In this document: positions 45,323 through 54,689 of the stretch, piece by piece
How the letters are laid out: each line of letters begins with the position of its first letter
Numbering within the stretch: position 1 is the first letter of the stretch
NCBI GenBank assembly: GCA_002778195.1
Contig: PCDI01000001.1
Coordinates: forward strand, 558,001 to 622,000
Direction of reading: 5' to 3'
Length of the DNA stretch: 64,000 nucleotides
Source of the DNA: Raffaelea ambrosiae
Lineage: Eukaryota; Ascomycota; Sordariomycetes; Ophiostomatales; Ophiostomataceae
Made by a program: the position numbers and the translations under genes
Notes under the pieces: model-generated
Seen by the model: the letters and a program-made list of their open reading frames with translations, nothing else
What the model was told of the DNA's origin: nothing
Database searches by the model: none

Positions 45323-45926
45323 ATGTTCTCCAAGTCTGTCATCGCTGCCATCCTCTCCCTCTCGGCCATGGGCTCGGCCCTGCCGACTGCGGCTGCTCCT
45401 GAGGCTCCCGAGGTTGCCGCTCGCGACTCGTGCCACGCGGACGCCGACTGGACTCTCTCGAACCTCGTGTACAACGCCAACTGGGACTCGGACTCCACCC
45501 CCAGCGGCACCGTCTCCTTCACCCTCGGCAGCCAGGCCCTGAAGTCCTCTGTCAGCTGCAAGGCCACCTCGACCCAACAGCCCGACTTCTTCTATGGCGG
45601 TGCCTCCTACGACTGCGAGACCACCGCCGACGGCACCAAGACCTCGTTCAAATACGACCAGAGCAACTTTGGCACCGTCACTGTCAGCCAGTCGTGGAGC
45701 TGCGGAGGGTGAGTCCCCCCCCCCCCTTCTTTTTCTTCACATCTTTTCATCTTCATAACTAACACCTCTATCCAGTGCCTCGTACAAGGCCAGTGGCTCG
45801 GCCGGCGTGCTCCAGGGCTGCTCTGAGAGCTGGTCCTCGGGCCCTGACGGCTCCAAGCACTCCAAGAAGTGCACCTCGGCCTCCATCACCATCAAGAAGA
45901 GCGACATCCAGGCCGTGGCAAAATAA
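45323..45926 (+). CDS. Small secreted cysteine-containing protein, AA1-like, candidate effector
   Basis: Exons 45323-45708 and 45776-45926 (67-bp intron, GTGAGT donor) encode 178 residues. A signal peptide is clear: MFSKSVIAAILSLSAMGSAL, with cleavage expected near residues 19-20. A short propeptide ends in ARDSC. The mature part has six Cys and a beta-rich pattern: WTLSNLVYNANW, GTVSFTLGSQ, SVSCKATS, YDCETTADGTKTSFKYD, VTVSQSWSCGG and LQGCSESW. This alternation resembles the AA1-like (Alt a 1-like) secreted family of fungi, though the identification is by pattern only. Such proteins are often extracellular and expressed during host or substrate colonisation. It stands alone beside a gene-poor interval, with a TATA box upstream. 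Confidence 0.78.
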
Positions 45927-46591
45927 ATGGGACAACAAGCCACAAAAAAAATCAGTTGGTCGCGGGATTACAGTCATTCGCATATCACGGTCATTATCAT
46001 CACCTGGGGAGTTTTTTGCAAGCATTTTAGAGAGGGATTGTAAGGAAAGGGGTACCACTCGTTACATTTACATGACATCGCATGACAGATTGTGCATTTC
46101 TGGGCTGGCATCAACGGACACATTAGCATATGGGAAAAAATCCTATGAATAGCAAGGCAACAGAAACAAAAGAGACCCTGCCATTCCATTTAAGCTTCTT
46201 ATCAAAGTGACAGTACATACCTGTGCTACCCCTGTGCTGCTCAATGGCCAGATCCCTGCTGTCAAGCATCGTAACAGGCATTGTGGCATTAGGCGGGGCT
46301 TGGCACACACCCAGTGAACCGGGCCAACAACCAAACAGGCATAATGACGTGTCGTTGGATGTGCGGTTGCATGCAGATGCCCTCCTGACACGTTGGTCTG
46401 CTTAGAGATGTTGGGGGAAATTGTTGCTAATTTTTACGTACTGGACTTTGTTCTCCAAATATCTGCATGCATGTCTAACCAGACATTTGGTCTCCTTGCA
46501 ACGTCTTCGGCTCGACGTCGTAGACAAGTTGTGCCTGCTTCCGTCGCCTCGTCCATCCATCCCAGAATGCGCAGAGCACATTCTCTCTCCC
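45927..46591. other. Convergent intergenic region
   Basis: 665 bp between the secreted-protein gene (+) and the anhydrosugar kinase (-). No gene or RNA feature is supported. Confidence 0.45.
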
Positions 46592-47848
46592 CTAGTGCCC
46601 ACCATCGGCTGCATGCGCCAAAGGCCCCGCGTTCTTGGCCAGCCGCGGTGCCCACGACAGCTTCCCCAGGATGGCATACGAGCTCGCGCCGCACGCTGCC
46701 GGAATGTTGTTCGCCAGCTGGTGCTTCATCGCATAGCCCAGCGTGGCAAACTTGATCGCCTCCTTGTACGTGGCCGGCAGGCCGTACGCGTCGCTGAGCA
46801 CGACCTCAACATTGTGCTGCGCTAGCAGCGCGGTCAGCTGCTGGAGGAGCGTCGCGTTGCGCGTACCGCCGCCGCTGGCCACGAGCTGCCGGACGCCGGG
46901 GGCCTGTTGCAGGATGACGTCCACGACCGAGCGGCGGACCGACTCGGCGGTAAAGGCCGTGAACGTCGCGAGCAGGTCTTCGGTGGAGGCCGCTTGGTAC
47001 TCGTCGAGGAGGCCGTCGGCAAAGTCGGCCCCAAAGTCGAGCCGCCAGGCCGACCGCGGGGGCGTCCGGTCGAAGAAGGGGTGCTGGAGGAGGCGCCGCA
47101 GCAGTGCGGGGATCACGGTGCCCCGGGCGGCCAGCGCGCCGTCCTTGTCGTAGGCGGCGCCGGTGCGGGCGCGCACGACGTGGTCGATGCACACATTGCC
47201 CGGCCCGGTGTCAAAGGCCATCATGTTGCGGCGGTCGGCGTCGGCCAGGTGCACGTTGGCAATGCCGCCAATGTTGAGCGTGGCGATGGGGCCGGCCATG
47301 TCGCGGAAAGCAACAAAGTCGAGGTACTGCATGAGCGGGGCCGCGGCGCCGCCGAGGGCGTGGTCGACGGGGCGGAACTGCGTGACGGTGGTGATCTGCG
47401 TGAGGGCGGCGACGACGCCGGACTCGGCAATGAAGAGGCCGCAGGGGAAGCCGCCCTTGGTCCAGCGGTCGACCAGCGTGCTGTCGGCATCGGCGTAGTA
47501 CTGTTTGACCAAGTCCTTGTCGGCCGGCTCTTGGTATACGGTCTGGCCGTCGTAGCCGATGACCTCGACGTCCTCCGGCCGGAGGCCGGCCTTTTTCAGC
47601 AGGGCGTGGACGGCCTGGGCGTAGACAGCGCCGGCGGCGTAGTTGAGGCGGCACAGCTCAAAGATGGTGAGATTGTTGGCAAAAGCGGCCAGGACCTGTT
47701 TCTGGAGATCGAGGGGCCAGTCGACGGTGAGGGCGTCGACATAGACGGGCCGCGCGGGATGGCCGTCGGGGGCGAGCTCGATTGTGCAGAGGACGGCATC
47801 GACCCCGTCAAAGGAGCTGCCGCTGTTGAGGCCGATGATGTAGGGCAT
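46592..47848 (-). CDS. 1,6-anhydrosugar kinase of the AnmK/levoglucosan kinase family
   Basis: A single exon of 418 residues starting MPYIIGLNSGSSFDGVDAVL. This family phosphorylates and hydrolyses 1,6-anhydro sugars in one ATP-dependent step. Bacterial AnmK recycles anhydro-N-acetylmuramate; the yeast Lipomyces starkeyi enzyme turns levoglucosan into glucose 6-phosphate. Visible motifs are GLNSGSSFDGVD (residues 6-17, nucleotide loop), GYDGQTVYQEP, TLNIGGIANVHL, FDTGPGNVCIDHVVR with the catalytic Asp, YDKDGALAARG, VASGGGTRN, and KEAIKFATLGYAM near the C-terminus. The LNSG form and the KEAI.FA motif look more like the fungal levoglucosan kinase than bacterial AnmK. Intronless and GC-rich. It lies 1.4 kb from the first gene of the polyol cluster. 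Confidence 0.85.
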   Translation of the reverse strand: MPYIIGLNSGSSFDGVDAVLCTIELAPDGHPARPVYVDALTVDWPLDLQKQVLAAFANNLTIFELCRLNYAAGAVYAQAVHALLKKAGLRPEDVEVIGYDGQTVYQEPADKDLVKQYYADADSTLVDRWTKGGFPCGLFIAESGVVAALTQITTVTQFRPVDHALGGAAAPLMQYLDFVAFRDMAGPIATLNIGGIANVHLADADRRNMMAFDTGPGNVCIDHVVRARTGAAYDKDGALAARGTVIPALLRRLLQHPFFDRTPPRSAWRLDFGADFADGLLDEYQAASTEDLLATFTAFTAESVRRSVVDVILQQAPGVRQLVASGGGTRNATLLQQLTALLAQHNVEVVLSDAYGLPATYKEAIKFATLGYAMKHQLANNIPAACGASSYAILGKLSWAPRLAKNAGPLAHAADGGH

Positions 47849-48569
47849 TTTTTTGTATAAAGGGCTGTACGAGAAAATGCTCCAGTGTATGATTATGCGA
47901 GACGAGCCACAGATTCTAGACCAGCTAAACGAGAGCGGGTGTGTCCAAGTCGTCGGGGCAATTCCAGGAAATCCCGGGAACGCCCCCGCAGAGGACACTC
48001 GAATATCATTCACCCGGATGTCGTCTGTCGTTGGAGAAGCAGAGCTACGCATGGCCCAGACCGGCGTTTCTCCAACAGGCGTCTCCGACAGTAGGGCTCG
48101 CTTGTGGGGTGTCGTTTCGACAGAACGTCCATAATCGCCCAGAGAAAGGACAATTCTCAATAGTGATGCGGTCTGTCAGGGCTGCTGTTGACGGGTTATT
48201 AATGCCACCTCCACAGTGTACTGACCCGACCAGCCGGCATATTCACATTCAAGTAGTTGCCGGCCCTGGGTAGTACTTCCAAACCTATCCAGTGTACCTG
48301 AAAATGCTACAGCGGACTGCGGACTCGACCAATCACTGGGATTCCCGTGCTGCCAGCCATGGAAATCTTTCCTACATCAGTGGTTTGTATCTCTCCAACA
48401 GGAGCCTTGTTTCGACCGTTCCTCTCTGACGGGGCACCTAAACTCAGCCTTGTGCTTTCTCTCCATCGCTGACCGCCCATCAAATATTTTCCCTTCTTTC
48501 ATCCGCTTTCTCCCCAGCTTCCTGTTCCATCACCAGATGTGGCCCAACAACACGATATCCCCGGATACA
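47849..48569. other. Region upstream of the anhydrosugar kinase
   Basis: 721 bp. The kinase reading frame stays open upstream to 48160 without family similarity. No CGG-N11-CCG palindrome is present here, in contrast to three promoters of the adjacent cluster. Confidence 0.45.
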
Positions 48570-49057
48570 ATGTCGTTCGGGTATGCTGTAGGCGATGTCA
48601 TCGCCGTCATCGGTCTTGTTGAGCGCGTCGTAATCGAGGCGGGTAACTACAAGAACGCTCCGGCACACTTTCAGCAGTTGAGAGCCGAGCTCGAGTTTCT
48701 CCATAGCACCGCTCAACACGCCCTATGCCTGCAGCCACTGAACGAGGCCTCGACCGCCTTATGCTTGAGCGTGTCCGCGCCATCGTCATGCCTTGAAGAG
48801 CCCCCTACAGGACCTCATTGCCAAGATGCGCTTCAAAGAGTCCAGCCTGGCCCCTTCCGCAGTCCTTCGAGGAGCAGCACGACAACGTTGGTGATCTTAG
48901 AAATACTATACAAATTTACGAGAGATCCTTATACCTCAATCCAAACTTGCCGGAAGTTCGGGCCCGACTCAATGCCCTTCGGCCGCTAATACCCGACATG
49001 CCAGCCAACGAGATTCTGGAGGATCACGCCATCACAGCGATGAAAATGTATATATAA
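48570..49057 (+). pseudogene. Remnant of a STAND-type gene (fungal N-terminal domain joined to TPR tail)
   Basis: The first frame gives MSFGYAVGDVIAVIGLVERV followed by HFQQLRAELEFLHSTAQHAL. This is the start of the N-terminal domain seen on many fungal STAND/NLR-like proteins. The frame is then lost. Pieces recognisable from the same domain continue in other frames: RLMLERVRAIVM at about 48757, then LQDLIAKMRFKESSLAPSAV at about 48810. From about 48868 the open frame encodes a TPR-like tail (NTIQIYERSLYLNPNLPEVR) that stops at 49057. The NTPase centre is missing, so an internal deletion plus at least two frameshifts is inferred. Not expected to make a functional protein. Confidence 0.6.
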
Positions 49058-49280
49058 ATTGTCCTTATATCATACCGTCCATACTTGAGCTTTCCACTAC
49101 CGCCCTTGAAAATTCCTTTGCATCCAATACTGTGAAACCGCACCCCCAAAGCACTTGAGAACTGGTGCAGTATAAACTTGATTTCTCGATTTTTCTCAAG
49201 AAACTCCTTGTTATTTTTTTTCTCTTCTCTTTTTCTTTTTCTCTTATTATTATTTTGAACTTTGCGTAACGTCATCAAGA

Positions 49281-50209
49281 TCAAGGCAACGTGTAGCCGC
49301 CATCAAAAACAATGTTTGCGCCTGTCTGTGTTAGTCAATGTCCAAGGTTTTCTAGGCGCTTGGATAGCTCTTACCCGTCATGTAGCTGCTGGCATCGCTC
49401 GCCAGGTAGACGTATGATCCCTTCAGCTCGGATGCCTCGCACAGTCTCCCACCCGGGATCAAGCTGAACCACTTGTCCTTCCACGCCTGGGGATGCACAT
49501 CCAGCATCTCCGTGGCAATGAAGCCCTGTTTCTGTCAGACGACGAGTTTCTCGTTTCGCTCACATCGTTTCCTTTGTGGTGCTGGACTCACCGGCGATAT
49601 GCAGTTCACCCGCGCAAAGTCCACCCATTCGACGGCCAGGCTCTTGGCCAGGTGAATCACGCCCGCCTTGCTGGCATTGTACGCCGCCTGCGTCTGCGGC
49701 ACATTCACCAGGATGCCGCTGACGCTGGCGGTGAAGATGATGCTGCCGCGGGTCTTGGTGCCCTTCATGACGTTGGCGGCCGCCTGGGCAGTCCAGAAGG
49801 CGCCGTTGAGGTTCACGTCCATCAGCTCGCGGAACTTGTCTTCGGGGTAGTCCTCGGCCTTGATGTGGTCGGCGATGCCGGCGTTGGCCACGACAATGTC
49901 GAGCCCGCCGAGGTCCTTGGCCGCCTGCTGGACCACCTCGATGACATTGTCGCGCTTGCGGACGTCGCACTGGTAGGCCTTGATGGTGCGGCCGGGCGCA
50001 ACGGCCGACAAGGACTGGAGGAGGGCTTCGAGTTTCTCGGCCGAGGTGGTGCTGTACGTGAGGGCGACGTCGGCGCCGGCTTCGAGAAGGCCGGTGACCG
50101 CCTGGAGACCGATGCCGCGGGAGCCGCCAGTGACGAGGGCGGTCTTGCCGGCGAGCGAAAAATGCGACAGCACGGGTGCGCTGGGGTTGGGATGGGCAGC
50201 GAGAACCAT
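49281..50209 (-). CDS. SDR oxidoreductase, L-xylulose reductase/mannitol dehydrogenase type (copy 1)
   Basis: Three exons (50209-49592, 49525-49375, 49321-49281) give 269 residues. This is a classical short-chain dehydrogenase: TGGSRGIG cofactor loop, NAGIAD, catalytic Ser in FTASVSG, active-site YNASK (about residue 177) and the C-terminal GANIVFDGGYTLP. The segment AYNASKAGVIHLAKSLAVEW and ISPGFIATEM are characteristic of fungal NADP-mannitol dehydrogenase, L-xylulose reductase and sorbose reductase relatives. Substrate is a ketose or polyol, but the exact one is open. Introns are 66 and 53 bp; the last coding exon is 41 nt. It is the first gene of the polyol cluster and has a CGG-N11-CCG site 256 bp upstream. 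Confidence 0.92.
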
Positions 50210-50928
50210 GGTTGGGTGGTCGGGGAGCGGAAGAAGAATTTACTACTATGTAAGTTGAATCTGGGCCAAGTGTTTGGAGGAGTGTTCAAGGATGTCTTGG
50301 AGGACTGTCGTTGATTTCTTTTTCCTGTCTGTGTGTGGATGTACAATGACGAAGACGGAATCGACAGCACCTGAGAAGCTCAACTTGTGCCCAAATACCC
50401 AGAATCCAAGCGTGTAGCTACCCAAAGGAGACAGCTCCCCACATTGGATCCAGGAGCTGCACGACGGAGCTGTCTTGCCCGCCCTGGGTAGTATGCGGAG
50501 GCCTTGTGATGCATTGGTTGGCGTGGGCGCCGGGGTGGTGTGGTAGCGGCGGACACAGTCACCCTGTATGATTACGGCGTGGCTACTCCGTTTGCGCAAG
50601 CACGAACAAGTGGATACCATTTCACAAATGTTGGAAGACCCAGGCTGCAAACTTATGACTATCTTGCAACGGTCTGTTTGTACGCGTAGACGTTGCAGAT
50701 ATTGCTTTTTTTATAGTCGTGTTTTTCATAGGCTCATGATGTCATAATCCTGTTTACATGTTGAGTTGCTTCTGGGAACGATATGGCATTTTAGAGCTTT
50801 TGAAAATAACAGTCTAGTGATTGGGAAAATTTCACTGCATGCGGACATCAGCAATGAAACAGAGTTTTCGTCAACATCAGTGTCATTCAATTTTTTTGCT
50901 ATTTTCTATAATACAGCTTTTTCCTTTT
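50210..50928. other. Intergenic region between SDR copy 1 and xylitol dehydrogenase
   Basis: 719 bp holding the SDR promoter (minus strand) and the 3' region of the xylitol dehydrogenase. The Gal4-type palindrome at 50465 lies here. The right part, 50700-50928, is A/T-rich. Confidence 0.5.
50465..50481. promoter_or_regulatory. CGG-N11-CCG palindrome upstream of SDR copy 1
   Basis: CGG at 50465-50467 and CCG at 50479-50481 are separated by 11 bp, the exact half-site geometry bound by Gal4-type Zn2Cys6 dimers. It is 256 bp upstream of the SDR start codon. A regulator with a Gal4-like DNA-binding region is encoded in the same cluster at 61181. Binding is inferred. Confidence 0.45.
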
Positions 50929-52113
50929 TTATTTTTGCACACCCTCAATCACAACCTTGAGCGTGTTCTCTTGTGCCTTGCGCACCACCTCAAAGGCCTC
51001 CTCGGACTGCTCAAACTTGAAGCGGTGCGTGATCAGCTTGGTCGGCTTGATCTTGCCGCTGGCAATCAGCTCAATGGCATGCGGGTAGCAGCCAGTCGTG
51101 TAGCGGATGGAGCCCTTGATGACGAGGGCCCGGATGCAGGCGGTGGTGATGGGGAAGACCACGTTCTCCTTGCCCATGCCGGCCTGCACGTAGGTGCCGC
51201 CCTTCTTGGCGGCAAAGATGCCGGCCTGGATGCACGGCTCCGCACCCGTGCACTCCAGCACCACGTCGGCGCCCTCGCCCAGACCGAACTTCTTGACAAT
51301 GTCCTCGCCCACCGCGCGCGCCGCACTCACGGGGTCCGTGCCAGCGGGCGGAGGCGTCGCCTTGGTGATGTAGACGCCGTCGGCGGCGAAGTCTTTGGCG
51401 AAGGCAGCCCGCGACTCGGAAATGTCGACACCGATGACCTTGGTAGCACCCGCCGCCTTGGCGACAGCCTGGCAGAGCACGCCGATGGGGCCGCAGCCAA
51501 AGACGAGCACGGTCTGGCCGGCGCGCAGGTCGGCCACCTTGCCGATGGCCACGGCCACGGCCACGGGCTCGGTCAGGGCGCCGTCCTCGGACGACATGTG
51601 GTCGGGGATGGGGTAGACGTAGTCGGAGGCGACAATGTAGTATTTCTGGAGCGTGCCGTCGTGGGGCGGCGTGGCCGCGAAGACGGTGTCCTCGCACAGG
51701 TTGTAGGCGCCCTCGCGGCAGAAGTTGCAGCGGCGGCAGGGGACGCCGGGCTCGATGGCCACGCGGTCGCCGACCTTGACGTTCTTCACCTTGGCCCCGA
51801 CCTCGACAATGGTGCCGGCGCTCTCGTGGCCGAGCACGATGGGGCTCTCGAGAATGAAGTCGCCAATGCGGCCGCGCTGCCAGTAGTGGACATCGCTGCC
51901 GCAGATGCCGGTCTGCTCGATGTAGACGCGGACATCGTACTCGTCGCGCAGCTTGGGCGGCGCGCGGTCCTCGAACGAGACGTTCTTGATGGACTGGAGC
52001 ACGAAAGCGCGGTTCTGGGAGAAGCAGTCAGAGAGCGTGGCCGGTATATAGCTAGATCCTTCGACAAATCAGACACGCCGACTTACAATCTCGGTGGTAG
52101 TTTGGGTTGCCAT
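50929..52113 (-). CDS. xdh1: Xylitol dehydrogenase (D-xylulose reductase), zinc MDR family
   Basis: Exons 52113-52087 and 52014-50929 (72-bp intron, GTAAGT donor) encode 370 residues. The enzyme oxidises xylitol, and often sorbitol, to the 2-ketose with NAD+. Catalytic zinc ligands are in TGICGSDVHYW and LGHESAGTIVEVG. The structural zinc site is CRRCNFCREGAYNLC (Cx2Cx2Cx7C). The Rossmann loop is VFGCGPIGVLCQ, followed by an acidic Asp (GVDISESR) that favours NAD+. The ending region (CYPHAIELIASGKIKPTKLI, THRFKFEQSEEAFEV) is typical of fungal xylitol dehydrogenases. L-arabitol or galactitol dehydrogenase activity is possible, since those enzymes differ by few residues. It is divergent from the small kinase gene 478 bp away. 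Confidence 0.92.
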
Positions 52114-52591
52114 TTTGGGATGTAGTGTGAATTGGATGTGCCCGTCAAGGTTCTTTGGAATGTTGTATCTGGGCTTTGCAAGAACAAGGGGGACAGCGAT
52201 TAAGAAGCACTTGTGTTCTCCTCGCATCGAGCTCTGCTTCCTCTCCCTCCTCCCCCCCCGGCACTCTGTTTTGTAGAGCTGTGCTGTCTTCACCTTCTCT
52301 GGTTCAACGGCCCACTAGCGGGCCACCGCAACCAATTGGCAGCTTGCGAGACAAGGGTGACCTTCGCCCTGGGCACGCGGACCAGCATCCCCCACACCAA
52401 CCAAGCACCAACCAAGGGCCGCCTGGGTTATAGTTGGTGGATATCTCTCTCGCCAAGTTGCCGGGTCTAGCTTGGTGGTGCATGCCACAAAATACGGGAG
52501 CTACCTCGCAAAACACACTACTACACACACGCATACTCGTACAGCACCACCACCACCACTACCGCCGCCGCCGCCGCACAGCACATAAGCC
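52114..52591. promoter_or_regulatory. Divergent promoter of xylitol dehydrogenase and small P-loop kinase
   Basis: 478 bp between the two start codons. It contains a CCAAT box (52332-52336) and a CGG-N4-CCG (52319-52328). A CCCCGG string at 52257-52262 reads as CCGGGG on the other strand, matching the SYGGRG core of the CreA glucose repressor. No CGG-N11-CCG site is present. Control by carbon catabolite repression is plausible but not shown. Confidence 0.4.
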
Positions 52592-53308
52592 ATGGAGGCC
52601 ACCTACCAGTCCCTGACCGAGAGGATCCAGCGCAAATGGGCCGAAAAACAGGCGGCCGGCCAGAAGCGGCTCATCATCGCCCTGTCCGGGCCACCGGGAT
52701 CGGGCAAGACCACCATTGCCGAGCAGGTGGTTGATCACGTGCATGCCCTTTCTGAAGACAAGGCAAAACCACCACCCCCCTCCATTGTGGCCATCTCCGC
52801 CGACGGCTTCCACCTCTCGCTCGCCACGCTGCGCGCCATGCCCAATGCGGAAGAGGCCTTCAAGCGGCGAGGAGCACCCTGGACCTTTGACGGGGCGGCC
52901 GCGGCCGCGTTCGTCCGCATGCTGCGCGACGCAGCAGGAAAAAAGGCCGTCACGGCACCGACGTTTGACCACGCGGTCAAGGACCCGGTAGCCGATGGAC
53001 TGACCGTCGACAAGGATGTGGAGGTCTGCATCGTCGAGGGCAACTATCTCCTGAGCGACGAGGCGCCCTGGGATCAGGTGGCCGGGCTGGCGGACGACCG
53101 ATGGCTGGTCCGCGTCGACCCTGTGCTGGCTGTCAACCGCGTGGCCAAGCGCCACCTGCGGGCGGGCATCGAGGACACGATGGAGAAGGCGATGAAACGC
53201 GCCGAGGAGAACGACATGGTCAACGGCACATACGTCATGGAGCACAGCCAAGGCCGCTACGATTTGTTGATAGAGAGTGTGGAGGAGAAGCAGCAGCCGA
53301 GCATCTGA
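52592..53308 (+). CDS. Small P-loop kinase of the uridine kinase/Yfh7/FrcK superfamily
   Basis: A single exon of 238 residues starting MEATYQSLTERIQRKWAEKQ. It has Walker A ALSGPPGSGKTT (about residues 31-42), the superfamily motif ISADGFHLS, FDHAVKDPVAD, the strand VCIVEGNYLL and a lid region RVAKRHLRAGIE. The length and these motifs match the short fungal/bacterial proteins related to yeast Yfh7 and bacterial fructose/ribose-type kinases. The natural substrate of the fungal branch is unsettled. Its divergent pairing with xylitol dehydrogenase and the surrounding polyol genes make a ketose such as D-xylulose or D-fructose a sensible candidate (inference). No signal sequence. Confidence 0.85.
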   Translation: MEATYQSLTERIQRKWAEKQAAGQKRLIIALSGPPGSGKTTIAEQVVDHVHALSEDKAKPPPPSIVAISADGFHLSLATLRAMPNAEEAFKRRGAPWTFDGAAAAAFVRMLRDAAGKKAVTAPTFDHAVKDPVADGLTVDKDVEVCIVEGNYLLSDEAPWDQVAGLADDRWLVRVDPVLAVNRVAKRHLRAGIEDTMEKAMKRAEENDMVNGTYVMEHSQGRYDLLIESVEEKQQPSI

Positions 53309-53775
53309 TTTAGACTGGAACGGGAAGAAAGAAACCACAACGAATGTAACAGTACTTTGCTCACTCTGCTCTGAACAAGACGGGACCTGGTAGACATGGA
53401 GACCACACAAGTGCCGGGGCCTTTCGCGTGTTTGCCCCTGGCATATGGCATGCTAGGGCGACCTCCACCCGCAGGACGGACGTCCTTCACCCTGTGGCAG
53501 CAGCCCACGGTCTCCACCATGCCCCGTCCTTCGCGTCGGGAGTCCCATCGCCGGACCTATGACCCTGGTTGCTGGACAAGCTCGGAGGGAAAAGAGGAAA
53601 AGGTCCAAAAGGGGAGCTCTGCGGTCTCGGTTTCATAAACGCTTTGGGAGGCACACGCATGGGAGACAGAGAACAGGCACTCGCTTGCACAAACTTTGAT
53701 TTTGCTTTTTCCAATTTTACGAGGACAACTAGCATCCAGCACTTGCTCCCCCCATACCCCTGTGTGTCTACTATC
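53309..53775. other. Intergenic region upstream of SDR copy 2
   Basis: 467 bp holding the kinase 3' end and the promoter of SDR copy 2, including the palindrome at 53537. No other feature is seen. Confidence 0.45.
53537..53553. promoter_or_regulatory. CGG-N11-CCG palindrome upstream of SDR copy 2
   Basis: CGG at 53537-53539 and CCG at 53551-53553 with an 11-bp spacer, 222 bp upstream of the start codon at 53776. It has the same geometry as the sites at 50465 and 55559. Confidence 0.45.
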
Positions 53776-54689
53776 ATGTCAGCTGCCAGCGGAGCCAACG
53801 GACGGCAGTCCATCCGCAAGCCCAACCCCCCGGTCGAGGACAGCGTCTTCAAGTCTTTCCGTCTGGACGGCCGGACGGTCATCGTGACGGGCGGTGCGGG
53901 CGGCATTGGTTATGAGGTGTCGCGTGGTCTGGCCGAAGCTGGAGCCAATGTGAGATGAGGCCATCTTTCGGACTGTCCATCCGATAAGAGTATATTCGTC
54001 TTGTTGCTCGTACTGACTCCTCCCCTTAGCTCGCCATCTGGTACTTGACGTCGACCACGGCCGAGAAGCTCGCCGCCAAGATCGCCGCCGACTTTGGCGT
54101 CACCGTCCGCACCTACAAGGTCGACGTCCGCAGCTACGAGCAGGTCGAGGCCGCCGTGGCCCAGGTCGTGGCCGACTTTGGCCGCCTGGACGTCATGGTT
54201 GCCAATGCCGGCATCCCCACCAAAGCCGGCGGCCTCGACGACGCGGTCGAGGCCTGGAACAACGTGCGTGCCATCGACTTTGACGGCGCCTACTACTGCC
54301 TGCGCGCGGCCGGCCGCGTGTTCCGCGAGCAGAAGCGCGGCGTCGGCATCGTGACGGCCAGCATGAGCGGGCACGCAGCCAACGTGCCGCAGGAGCAGAG
54401 CTGCTACAACGCGTGCAAGGCCGGGTGCATCCACCTGGCCAAGAGCCTGGCCGTCGAGTGGGCAAAATGGGGCGGCCGCATCAACAGCGTGTCGCCGGGC
54501 TACATCGACACGGCCATCTCGGGCGACTGCCCCTTTGATATGAAGGAGGAGTGGTACAGCCTCACGCCGATGATGCGGGACGCGGACCCGCGCGAGCTCA
54601 AGGGCGTGTACCTGTACCTGGCGAGCGATGCCAGCTCGTACACGACCGGTGCCGACTTTGTGGTCGACGGCGGCTACACGGCGAGATGA
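53776..54689 (+). CDS. SDR oxidoreductase, L-xylulose reductase/mannitol dehydrogenase type (copy 2)
   Basis: Exons 53776-53949 and 54030-54689 (80-bp intron, GTGAGA donor) encode 277 residues. Motifs are cofactor loop TGGAGGIG, NAGIPT, Ser in VTASMSG, active-site YNACK (about residue 183) and C-terminal GADFVVDGGYTAR. HLAKSLAVEW and ASDASSYTTGA are shared with copy 1. The two proteins therefore belong to the same subfamily but differ throughout, so they are old paralogues rather than a recent duplication. Likely substrates are sugar alcohols or ketoses, with NADP(H) preference not certain. A CGG-N11-CCG site lies 222 bp upstream. The start is the first ATG after the promoter and gives the usual N-terminal extension of the family. 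Confidence 0.92.

Noticed and set aside
46592..47848. Bacterial contamination as an explanation for the AnmK-like gene.
   Set aside because: It lies in continuous sequence between clearly fungal, intron-bearing genes with matching base composition.
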